Notes under the pieces: generated by a model
Seen by the model: the letters and a program-made list of their open reading frames with translations, nothing else
Database searches by the model: none
Told to the model about the DNA's origin: nothing
Origin: CATQGW01 sp965262235
GTDB taxonomy: Bacteria; Chloroflexota; Dehalococcoidia; Bin125
Assembly: GCA_965262235.1 (NCBI GenBank)
Contig: OZ253504.1
Location: 620,001 to 684,000 of the forward strand
DNA length: 64,000 bases
Direction: 5' to 3'
In this document: in pieces, positions 35,444 through 42,290 of the stretch
Layout of the letters: each line of letters starts with the position of its first letter
Position numbering within the stretch: position 1 is the first letter of the stretch
Made by a program: the position numbers and the translations under genes

Positions 35444-36941
35444 CTTCTTTCGGCGCGACGCGGTCGCGATCTCGCAAGTACTCCAAGGCTTTGAGATCGA
35501 CGTCTTCATAGAACAGCTCGAGGGCGTCCGAGTGGCAATCACGTTCGGGGAGGAGGCGGCCACCAAGCGCGACGGGCGCGAACTCCTCGATCTCTCGGTC
35601 CGGCTGTTGGCGCGCCTGTACCCGAGCCTGGTGTTCGTCACTGTTCCCGCCGGCCAGAACTTTGCCGATGAACTGATAGCGCTGGCCAAGAACATCAACC
35701 CCAACATCGAAGCGTCCATGACGGGTACTCCCGGCGTTGCTCTCGCGGTCGGAGCGGGCCCGCCGCCCGCTGGCGCCCCGACCGTATACGCCGGCTGCGA
35801 TGGGTGGGTGGGCCACGTGGGCACGGGGGGCCCCTACTCGACCAGCGATCTGGGCAATCCCTATGGCGCCGGCTTCGCCGCCTGCCTGGCGGCGGCCAAC
35901 CTGTTTCGCTTCCTTTTCCTCCCCGAAGGCACAAGCCTGCTCGACGAAGACATCAGGTTCCCCCCCGATGCCGCGTCCTTCCCCACCCTGGCGGCGGCGA
36001 CACTGACTGATCCCCTAGTGCTGGTCGGCGCAGGAGCGGTCGGCAACAGCGCTGCGTGGGCCTTGGCGCGTACACCGCTCGCCGGTCAGCTCTACCTAGT
36101 CGATCCAGAAACCGTCGAGCTCAGCAATCTTCAGCGCTACATCCTATGTGGGCGACGCGACGAAGGTGGCGTCAAGGTCGACATCGCTGCCAGGGAGTTC
36201 AAGGGCGCGCTGCAACCGCTCCCCCACCGAGGGACCTGGGCTTCCTTCCTGGAGGCCAACGGTTACAATTGGGAACGCGTCCTGGCCGCCCTCGACTCCG
36301 CGCGCGACAGACGGGCCTTGCAGGGGAGCCTCCCGCGGTGGGTTGCCAACGCGTGGACCCAGGTCGGCGACCTCGGCGTCTCCTCCCATTCCTTCCTTGG
36401 GCAAGACGCCTGTCTTGCCTGCCTCTACCTGCCGACCCAGGAAGCCAAGAGCCAAGACCGGATCATCGCCGAAGGCCTGAGGATCCCTGAACTACAGGAC
36501 CAGGTCCGTTTCCTTCTGGGCGGCGGGCAAGGAGTCAACGGTGAAATCTGCGCCGCAATTGCGACCGCTTGGGAGATCCCAGCTGGTAAGCTGGAGCGCT
36601 ACGTGGGAAGGCCGATACGCGAGCTCTGGGTGGAAGGTGTATGTGGGGGCGGCATCATTCCCCTGGGGGACGCCGGACCAACACCGAGCGATCTGCATGT
36701 TCCGCTCGCGTTCCAATCGGCTCTCGCTGGCGTCCTGCTGGCTGCCGAGGCTGTCCGCGATGTACTGACCACTGGGGCTCAGCGCAAGACTTTGGTGCGA
36801 CGGGTGAACCTCCTGCGTCCTCTCGGCGATACGTCGCCCCAGCCCGCACTCAAGGCTGGGAGTGGCCGGTGCATCTGCGAAGACCGCGACTTCGTTTCCG
36901 CCTACCGAGCAAAATATGTCCTAGACTCCCCACGGGCCTAG
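35430..36941 (+). CDS. E1-like (ThiF-type) ubiquitin-like activating enzyme
   Basis: The ATG at 35430 has GGAGG nine bases upstream; the product is 503 residues. The ATP-binding Rossmann motif LVGAGAVGNSAAWALAR has GAGAVG at 200-205. LYLVDPETVELSNLQRYIL supplies D225, N233 and R236 as in ThiF/MoeB/E1. A CLACLYLP segment (C328, C331) may hold the catalytic or zinc cysteines, and a CxC pair (GRCICED) lies near the C-terminus. The first ~190 residues look like a second, degenerate alpha/beta domain without a nucleotide loop, ending in SDLGNPYGAGFAACLAAAN. This recalls the inactive half of two-domain E1 enzymes. The predicted reaction is adenylation of the ubiquitin-like C-terminus and thioester formation. 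Confidence 0.9.
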   Translation: MALADFFRRDAVAISQVLQGFEIDVFIEQLEGVRVAITFGEEAATKRDGRELLDLSVRLLARLYPSLVFVTVPAGQNFADELIALAKNINPNIEASMTGTPGVALAVGAGPPPAGAPTVYAGCDGWVGHVGTGGPYSTSDLGNPYGAGFAACLAAANLFRFLFLPEGTSLLDEDIRFPPDAASFPTLAAATLTDPLVLVGAGAVGNSAAWALARTPLAGQLYLVDPETVELSNLQRYILCGRRDEGGVKVDIAAREFKGALQPLPHRGTWASFLEANGYNWERVLAALDSARDRRALQGSLPRWVANAWTQVGDLGVSSHSFLGQDACLACLYLPTQEAKSQDRIIAEGLRIPELQDQVRFLLGGGQGVNGEICAAIATAWEIPAGKLERYVGRPIRELWVEGVCGGGIIPLGDAGPTPSDLHVPLAFQSALAGVLLAAEAVRDVLTTGAQRKTLVRRVNLLRPLGDTSPQPALKAGSGRCICEDRDFVSAYRAKYVLDSPRA

Positions 36942-36949
36942 GCGTGGGG
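36928..36949 (+). other. Hairpin at the E1/winged-helix gene junction
   Basis: CCCCAC (36928-36933) and GTGGGG (36944-36949) enclose a self-complementary GCCTAGGC. The hairpin covers the last codons of the E1-like gene and could lower expression of the following gene or block ribonucleases. No T-run follows, so it is not a standard terminator. Confidence 0.45.
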
Positions 36950-36962
36950 TCATGGCTAGGCC

Positions 36963-37685
36963 GTGAGAGGCCCCGCCGTGGAAGAGTCACCCAGAGCGCA
37001 AATCGCCTTCCTGTCCAGCTTGATCCGCGGATCGTTCGACGGCGAGCCAGCGGCCACGCTGTTGCTCAAGGACCGTCATCGGGCCGCTCTGGCTCGAGAT
37101 CGTCTAGCTACACAGCTCCGCCATCTCGATGCTCCACAGGTTGTTGTCCTGGATCTCGCGGGAGTCGCGCTAACTCCCGCGACTCTGCAGGAGCTGGTTC
37201 TTCCGCTCGCCCAGCGGATTCGAGGCGGGGAATACGGAACGGTCCGCCTCGTCATCTGCACCCCCGATTCAGGAGTCGCCGACTTCGTCCGGTACATGGC
37301 CGAAGCTCATCAGCTGGCGCTCTACCTGTCCGCCTCGTCATCCGATATTTTGGAGGGCACCCCGATCGGGAAGTTAACGCCGACGGAGAGCGGAACACTG
37401 GACACCATTATTCTGCTAGGCGGGCAAGTGACGGCATCCAGGCTGGCTGAGACGGAGGGCATACGGCCGAGCGCCGCGACAAATCGACTGGTGAACCTAG
37501 ATCGGGAGGGCTATCTTCTCCGGGAGTCACGCGGCCGCCGTGAAGGTGATGTCTACATCGAACCCCGGTCTGCGCGTCCAGTCCCCATGGTCTTCTTCGA
37601 AGAGCCGTTCGAATTCGGCACCGGACCCGGCAATCCTGTCCGTCCAGTTCTGTCCGTCGAGAACGATTCTCGGACCGCTCGCTGA
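36963..37685 (+). CDS. Winged-helix protein with N-terminal alpha/beta domain, last gene of the ubiquitin-like operon
   Basis: Up to 240 residues from a GTG at 36963 (a GTG at 36981 is also possible). It follows the E1-like gene by 21 bases on the same strand, so it is probably co-transcribed. Residues ~25-135 alternate helices and strands (APQVVVLDLAGVALTPATLQELVLPL, then VRLVICTPDSGVADFV), reminiscent of STAS-like/DUF4325 modules. Residues ~140-200 read as a winged helix (SGTLDTIILLGGQVTASRLA, SAATNRLVNLDREGYL), followed by an R-R-E-G wing. It may be the regulator of the operon or a substrate-recognition factor. I do not know the family. Confidence 0.65.
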   Translation: MRGPAVEESPRAQIAFLSSLIRGSFDGEPAATLLLKDRHRAALARDRLATQLRHLDAPQVVVLDLAGVALTPATLQELVLPLAQRIRGGEYGTVRLVICTPDSGVADFVRYMAEAHQLALYLSASSSDILEGTPIGKLTPTESGTLDTIILLGGQVTASRLAETEGIRPSAATNRLVNLDREGYLLRESRGRREGDVYIEPRSARPVPMVFFEEPFEFGTGPGNPVRPVLSVENDSRTAR

Positions 37686-37743
37686 CCCGCGCGTTCACTT
37701 GCACCCCCGAGTGAGCACGGCTTGCTCGCGGAGGTCTCGAAGC

Positions 37744-37944
37744 GATCGCCTCAGCGCGGTGGTCCGCCTTTTTACCGCCCAGCGCTTCCACGGCCTGACT
37801 ACCGAGGCACCGCTCCAGGCGTGGTTGGATTTTGCGGACGCGTATCTGGTCGCCAGCGCGGAGCGCACCGGTGTTGGGGTAGTTGCGTCGTTCGACCGAG
37901 GGATCGACCGGGTTGGCACGATCCGGCGAGACGAGCCCTCGTGA
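37744..37944 (+). pseudogene. C-terminal fragment of a VapC-type PIN-domain toxin
   Basis: The frame ending at 37944 reads LSAVVRLFTAQRFHGL...LQAWLDFADAYLVASAERTG, then VGVVASFDRGIDRVGTIRR. The DFADAYLVASA and SFDRxxDR segments are the last two acidic-residue motifs of PIN ribonucleases. The N-terminal half with the first catalytic aspartate is absent, and there is no start codon with a ribosome binding site, so the gene is a remnant. No VapB antitoxin gene is seen. Confidence 0.65.
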
Positions 37945-37996
37945 GTGGCGCGCCAAGTGGCGTCGCGTCGCGACGGTACGCGCAAGGAGGGGGCGA

Positions 37997-38037
37997 GCTT
38001 GACGACTCTCCCTGCGACGCAGGGAGTGTCGTCAAGC
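37997..38037. terminator. Long near-perfect hairpin
   Basis: Two 19-base arms (37997-38015 and 38019-38037) match at 18 positions around a three-base GAC loop. It lies between the converging ubiquitin-like operon/VapC fragment and sodN and probably acts as a bidirectional terminator or transcript end, although no T-run is present. Confidence 0.55.
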
Positions 38038-38044
38038 GACTGAT

Positions 38045-38080
38045 GGGGGCGGCCCACCGCGGGGCCGCGGAGCCGCCCCC
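38045..38080 (-). terminator. GC-rich hairpin downstream of sodN
   Basis: GGGGGCGGC (38045-38053) and GCCGCCCCC (38072-38080) form a nine-base stem just after the sodN stop codon. No T-run follows, as is common for GC-rich genomes. Confidence 0.45.
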
Positions 38081-38095
38081 CGGTGTCGAGGGGGA

Positions 38096-38503
38096 CTAGG
38101 GCGCGTAGACGCCTGCGCCGGGGCCCTCGGTGGTGGCCCAGAACTTCGCGGAGACCTGATCGATGAGGTCGATCAGCTCCTGGCCCTTGGCCGGGTCGTT
38201 CGTCTTCTTGGCTTCGCCGGCGACCTTGGTGGCGTTCCACATCAGCTCGTGGATTGACGCGTCGGCCTCGAGGTGATGCGGCTTGAAGAAGTCGGTCCAC
38301 AGCACCCACAGGTGGTGCTTGACCTCGTCGGCGCGCTGCTCCTTGACCAGCAGGCAGCGGGCCTTGAAGTCGTGGTCGTCGGAGTCCTGGTACTTCTCCA
38401 TCGACTTGAGGACGGACATTGCCTCGATCTTGGCCTGCGCGGGGTCATAGACGCCGCAGGGCAGATCGCAATGCGCAGACACGGTGGTGGTCAGCAAGCT
38501 CAT
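38096..38503 (-). CDS. sodN: Nickel-type superoxide dismutase
   Basis: The 135-residue protein carries the nickel hook HCDLPCGVY starting at residue 11 (H11, C12, C16). This is specific for NiSOD, whose mature N-terminus is that histidine. The ten residues before it are a short leader that must be cut off; in other bacteria the SodX-type peptidase does this, and no such gene is adjacent. The C-terminal helical part (KHHLWVLWTDFFKPHHLE, ELMWNATKVAGEAKK) is typical. It converts superoxide to oxygen and peroxide in the cytoplasm. The ATG at 38503 has AAGGAG seven bases upstream. A Cu/Zn-type gene lies directly upstream on the same strand. Confidence 0.95.
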   Translation of the reverse strand: MSLLTTTVSAHCDLPCGVYDPAQAKIEAMSVLKSMEKYQDSDDHDFKARCLLVKEQRADEVKHHLWVLWTDFFKPHHLEADASIHELMWNATKVAGEAKKTNDPAKGQELIDLIDQVSAKFWATTEGPGAGVYAP

Positions 38504-38559
38504 TCAGTTGCTCCTTGATGCTTCAGCGGCGTTCGCCGCCTTGGTTGCCAATGCCGATC

Positions 38560-39333
38560 TTACTCTGCGGGCGTAATCACGCCGCAGCCGACGCGCGCGC
38601 CAGCGCCCGCGTCCGCTCCGTAGCTGTCGGGCAGGGCGTGAATGACGATCGCCGATCCGTCTGCGTCGAAGACCGAATGGGCGAGGTCGGTGGCGAGCGT
38701 GACGGCGTCGCTGTAGAAGTCGGCCGCTGCGGAGCCGTCAGGGTGGGCGTGGATGTTGGGTAGATCACCAGCGTGCTGACCGCCCTCGTGCAGCGGGCCG
38801 TGCCCAACAGCTGTGGGGTTGAAATGTCCACCGGCGGCGGCGAAGTCGGGTTCGCAGCTGCCGATCGCGTGGATGTGGAAGCCATGCGCGCCGGCGCTGA
38901 GCCCCCGCACCCGCGCCTGGATCAGCACACCGCGCGGGCCCTCGGTCAGGCGCACGATGCCGATCTGATCGCCCTCCGGACTGCGGATCGTGGCGCTGGC
39001 GCTGGCTCTGCCGCTGAGGCGGACGGGGTCGGGCGGCACGCCGACGTCGGCGGACATTACGTCGGGCGGGTCCAGTGAAATCGGCGAGCCGACCAGCCAT
39101 ACACCGGGTCGGGCGTCGGCCGGGATGAAGCGGGATTCGGGCCGGACGCGCTCGCTCCAGGCGCCGCCGGCGCTGCGCTGTTGCAGCGCCGTTTCCACTC
39201 GCCCGTCTTCCAGCGCGCGGGCGACGATTCGTACTTCGCCGCCGCTCGTTGCCGCGCTGACCAGCGCGAGCGTGAGTGCGCCGATCAGCAGCCCGATTGC
39301 AGTTGCGCCAGCGAGGTTGATGCGTGGTCTCAT
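38560..39333 (-). CDS. sodC: Secreted Cu/Zn superoxide dismutase
   Basis: From the ATG at 39333 (GGAGG about ten bases upstream) the protein has 257 residues, with an N-terminal hydrophobic signal or anchor (ATAIGLLIGALTLALVSAAT). A ~100-residue region of unknown role precedes the SodC domain, which carries GFHIHAIGSCEPDFAAAGGHFNP, then LPNIHAHPDGSA and VIHALPDSYGAD...GARVGCGVI. These contain the copper and zinc histidines and the disulfide cysteines. It would dismute superoxide outside the cytoplasm. Its stop is about 56 bases before sodN, so the two may be co-transcribed. Confidence 0.92.
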   Translation of the reverse strand: MRPRINLAGATAIGLLIGALTLALVSAATSGGEVRIVARALEDGRVETALQQRSAGGAWSERVRPESRFIPADARPGVWLVGSPISLDPPDVMSADVGVPPDPVRLSGRASASATIRSPEGDQIGIVRLTEGPRGVLIQARVRGLSAGAHGFHIHAIGSCEPDFAAAGGHFNPTAVGHGPLHEGGQHAGDLPNIHAHPDGSAAADFYSDAVTLATDLAHSVFDADGSAIVIHALPDSYGADAGAGARVGCGVITPAE

Positions 39334-39407
39334 TGGCCTCAATCCTCCGGGTTTCGTCTCCCGGGGAGGCTACACACGGTGAGGCTACACGCGGTGCCCA
39401 AGCTCCA

Positions 39408-40301
39408 CTATCCCGAGCCGGCCCGGCTGCGCATGGCGAGGGCGGCGATGGTGAGGGTGAAGAGCCCAAATCCGATCAGCGAGACGAAGGCCCAGAGCAT
39501 CCGCTCGCCGTCCCAGCCGTTGCCGAGCGCGGCGGCGATGGCTTGCTCGCTGCCCCCCGCCGCCTTGACCGCCGCCGCAGAGGCGTAATCGCCGAGCACG
39601 AGCTCGCGGATGCCTTCCATCATGTAGGTGACGGGATTGACGGTGGCGACTGCCTGCATCCAGGGGGCGAAGATCTCTTTGGGCGCGAAGGCCGGGGCCA
39701 TGAAGAGCAGCGGGAAGAAGAGCAGGAAACTGGCCTGCGCGGCCTGCGCGTTGGCCGTGCGCATCGCGACGAAGATGCCGATTCCGGAGTAGGCCGCGCC
39801 GAACACGGCTGCCATCAGCAGCACGACGAAGACCCCGCCGACGCCGGCGTGCATGCCGGAGCCGAAGATCAGCGCCGCGGCCAGCATGACCGCGCTGAAG
39901 AAGACGGCGCGGACCGCGTCGGCGCTGACGCGACCGATGATCAGCGACCAGCGCGAGGCCGGGGTGAGCAGCAGCTTGTCGAAATAGCCGCGCTCCATAT
40001 CCGTCACCATCGCGATGCCTGACGCGCTCGATGAGCCGGCCACGGCCTGCAGCACGGCGACGGGCAGCTGGAAGCCGAGGTAGTTATCGACCCCGAAGGC
40101 CCGCCCCGCGACCTGACCGATTGCCGCCGTTGAGACCGCGAGGAAGAAGAGCGGGATGAATATGTTGGTGACTTCGACGCCGGGCTGGCGCAGCGATTCG
40201 CGAATCGTCCGCGCGGCGAGGAAGCGCGCGTGGGTCATGACGTGGAACACGCCGCTGTGTGCGACGCCGTGGGCCGTCGCGGTTGGGGTCGACGTGACCA
40301 C
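39408..40301 (-). CDS. ABC-2 type transporter permease (DrrB-like)
   Basis: The 297-residue membrane protein has about six hydrophobic segments. The central MVTDMERGYFDKLLLTPASRWSLIIGR is characteristic of daunorubicin-resistance (DrrB/ABC-2) permeases. NPVTYMMEGIRELVLGDY near the C-terminus is also typical. Its GTG start shares the last base of the ATPase gene's stop codon, so the two subunits are translationally coupled and form one exporter, of unknown substrate, in the cytoplasmic membrane. Confidence 0.9.
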   Translation of the reverse strand: MVTSTPTATAHGVAHSGVFHVMTHARFLAARTIRESLRQPGVEVTNIFIPLFFLAVSTAAIGQVAGRAFGVDNYLGFQLPVAVLQAVAGSSSASGIAMVTDMERGYFDKLLLTPASRWSLIIGRVSADAVRAVFFSAVMLAAALIFGSGMHAGVGGVFVVLLMAAVFGAAYSGIGIFVAMRTANAQAAQASFLLFFPLLFMAPAFAPKEIFAPWMQAVATVNPVTYMMEGIRELVLGDYASAAAVKAAGGSEQAIAAALGNGWDGERMLWAFVSLIGFGLFTLTIAALAMRSRAGSG

Positions 40302-41368
40302 TACGCGCCGCCCTCGCTCGCATCGGCCGCGCTGGGCGGCTCCATGCGGTGACCGGTGGCCTGGAAGAACACGTCATCGAGCGTGGCGTGCGCGAGTCTC
40401 AGGTTGTCGAAGGGGAGTCCCGCGTTGTCGAGCGCACGTACGACGGTCGGAAAGACCGCGGTGCCGCTCTTGGTAAAGATCGACACGCCGATCAGCCCGT
40501 CGCCGCTGACGTTGTCGACCATCGGCAGGCCGGAGACGGCGCCGATCGCACGCTCACGGCCGTCGCCGTCGCCGGTGATCTCGAACGAGATGACATCGTC
40601 GGAGACGGTGTCCTTCAGCGCTTTGGGCGAGCCCTGCGCGACGATCACGCCGGCATCGAGGATCGCGATGTCGTCGCAGAGCTGGTCGGCCTCTTCGAGG
40701 TATTGCGTGGTCAGGAAGAACGTGACGCCGTCGTCGCTGTTCAGCCGCACGATGTATTCCCAGAGGTGCTGGCGGCTGACCGGGTCGAGCCCCGTGGTGG
40801 GCTCGTCGAGGAAGATGATCCCGGGGCTGTGCACCAGCGCCGCGGCGAGGTCGAGCCGGCGCTGCATGCCGCCCGAGTACTCGCCGACCCGACGGTCTGC
40901 GTCGCCGGCGAGGTCGACGACATCAAGCAGGTAGGAGATGCGCTCCTCGATGTCGGCGCGGGGCACGTTGTAGAGCCGAGCGGAGAGACGCAAGAGTTCG
41001 CGCCCGGTCTGCATCAGGTCGAGCCCGGCGTCCTGCAGCGCGACGCCGATCGACTGCCGGACCTGTCGCGCCTCACGGCGCACATCGAGCCCAGCGACCT
41101 GCGCTTCGCCGTCCGTCGGCTTGAGCAGCGTGGTCAGCATCCGCACGGTGGTGGACTTGCCCGAGCCGTTTTGCCCGAGAAAGCCGAAGACCTGCCCGAC
41201 GGGCACGCGCAGCGCGATCCCGTTGACGGCGTGGATGTCACCGAAGTGCTTGGTGAGGTTGTCAGCGCGGATCGCCAGTTCCGGCGCCGGACCGTGCTGA
41301 CCGGCCGGCCGGACCAGCTCCGATGCAACATCTCCGGCTGGTCCAATAATTGACGACATCGCCGCCAT
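40301..41368 (-). CDS. ABC transporter ATP-binding protein (DrrA-like)
   Basis: The 355-residue protein carries Walker A GQNGSGKST, the signature YSGGMQRRLDLA, Walker B IIFLDEPTTGLDP and the switch in FLTTQYLEEADQLCD. The last is the form seen in drug-exporter ATPases of the DrrA family. About 100 C-terminal residues form the accessory domain of that family. Two ATGs (41368 and 41359) are possible starts. It pairs with the permease directly downstream. Confidence 0.93.
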   Translation of the reverse strand: MAAMSSIIGPAGDVASELVRPAGQHGPAPELAIRADNLTKHFGDIHAVNGIALRVPVGQVFGFLGQNGSGKSTTVRMLTTLLKPTDGEAQVAGLDVRREARQVRQSIGVALQDAGLDLMQTGRELLRLSARLYNVPRADIEERISYLLDVVDLAGDADRRVGEYSGGMQRRLDLAAALVHSPGIIFLDEPTTGLDPVSRQHLWEYIVRLNSDDGVTFFLTTQYLEEADQLCDDIAILDAGVIVAQGSPKALKDTVSDDVISFEITGDGDGRERAIGAVSGLPMVDNVSGDGLIGVSIFTKSGTAVFPTVVRALDNAGLPFDNLRLAHATLDDVFFQATGHRMEPPSAADASEGGA

Positions 41369-41532
41369 CCTATCCGCGGGATCTGGGGGGGCGTTGCCGA
41401 GCTTGTGTCCTATGCGACACTCGAAACGGATACGAGCCGGCGGGGCTGCGGCGACGCAAGGGCGTGGCGTATGTGGTCCGGCACGGCAGGGCCCCCTTGT
41501 ATGTTGCGGCGGCCTTGGGAGCTGCTGGTTCC

Positions 41533-41706
41533 GTCATTCCTGCGCAGGCAGGAATCCAGGCGATCTGTGGGGGTCAAGGGCACTCCCAATGTTCGACGGC
41601 GCCCGATCACGCGCGGTGCGCTGGGGGCTCTGGTGGGCCGTCGGGCGGATGGAGGCTCGTCGCACGGTTGGGCGGTCGCATGGATTCCTGCCTGCGCAGG
41701 AATGAC
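41533..41706. repeat. MITE-like element with self-complementary terminal repeats
   Basis: The ends are inverted copies: 41533-41558 begins GTCATTCCTGCGCAGGCAGG, and 41681-41706 is its reverse complement apart from the innermost bases. Each end is itself palindromic around TGCGCA. The ~120-bp interior has no coding capacity. A diverged relative is at 16923-16986. Confidence 0.75.
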
Positions 41707-41756
41707 GGACAGGGCCCCAGCAGCGCTGACTGAGTTGATCTTCAACACAGTTGCTC

Positions 41757-41799
41757 TGTCCCTACGGGACATCCCCGCCCCGCAGAGCGGGGGGAGAGT
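41757..41799. repeat. Half copy of a palindromic GC-rich repeat
   Basis: GTCCCTACGGGACATCCCCG followed by CCCCGC...GCGGGGGGAGAGT corresponds to the right half of the element at 63370-63517 (GTCACTCCGTGACATCTCCC...). It lies just downstream of the DUF35 gene end. Confidence 0.65.
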
Positions 41800-41823
41800 G
41801 GATCCGGCTCGTTCAGAGCTTTC

Positions 41824-42237
41824 CTAGACCGGGCGGAAGACGGGGATCGGGTATGCGCCCTCGGACTCCTGCGGCTCGAACTCGACCTGGACTCGCTGGC
41901 CGATTTGGATGTCGGTGGTGGGGTTGGCGACGCCGACGATCGTGCTGAGCATCCGGAAGCCCTCGTCGAGGTCGATGTAGGCCACTGCGTATGCGCCCAG
42001 CTCCTGGAAGCCGGGCATGCGGTTCTGGCGCACGACGGAGAAGGTGTAGACGGTGCCCAGCCCGGCGGAGACATTCCAGCTGAGCTCGCGGTCGCCGCTG
42101 ACGGGCGAGTGGGAGCGCGGGTAGAAGACGACGTTGTCGTCGGCATCGGTCTGGTAGCGCAGCTCGCCCGCCTTGCAGCCGTCCCAGAAGTGCTGGGTGT
42201 CGGGCTCGGGGAAGCTGGGCTGTGGTCGGTTGGCCAT
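41824..42237 (-). CDS. DUF35 OB-fold protein, partner of the adjacent thiolase-like gene
   Basis: The ATG at 42237 (GAGG upstream) gives 137 residues: MANRPQPSFPEPDTQHFWDG, then the region equivalent to the zinc ribbon and an OB-fold with YTFSVVRQNRMPGFQ and GQRVQVEFE. In DUF35 proteins the zinc ribbon usually has four cysteines. Here only one cysteine (in WDGCKAGEL) is visible, so the ribbon has lost its metal. Such proteins pair with SCP-x-type thiolase-like proteins, for example ChsH2 with Ltp2 in steroid side-chain degradation. The gene is 53 bases downstream of the thiolase-like gene. Confidence 0.85.
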   Translation of the reverse strand: MANRPQPSFPEPDTQHFWDGCKAGELRYQTDADDNVVFYPRSHSPVSGDRELSWNVSAGLGTVYTFSVVRQNRMPGFQELGAYAVAYIDLDEGFRMLSTIVGVANPTTDIQIGQRVQVEFEPQESEGAYPIPVFRPV

Positions 42238-42290
42238 GATTTGCGCCTCTCGGTCTGGTCGGGTGGGGTGTTCAGTTTGGTCGGTTTTGT

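Larger units (their letters stand above)
41369..41823. other. Intergenic region carrying two palindromic repeats
   Basis: No gene is supported on either strand; the frames here read through repeat sequence. It holds a 174-bp inverted-repeat element (41533-41706) and a half copy of a second palindromic family (41757-41799). Confidence 0.6.
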
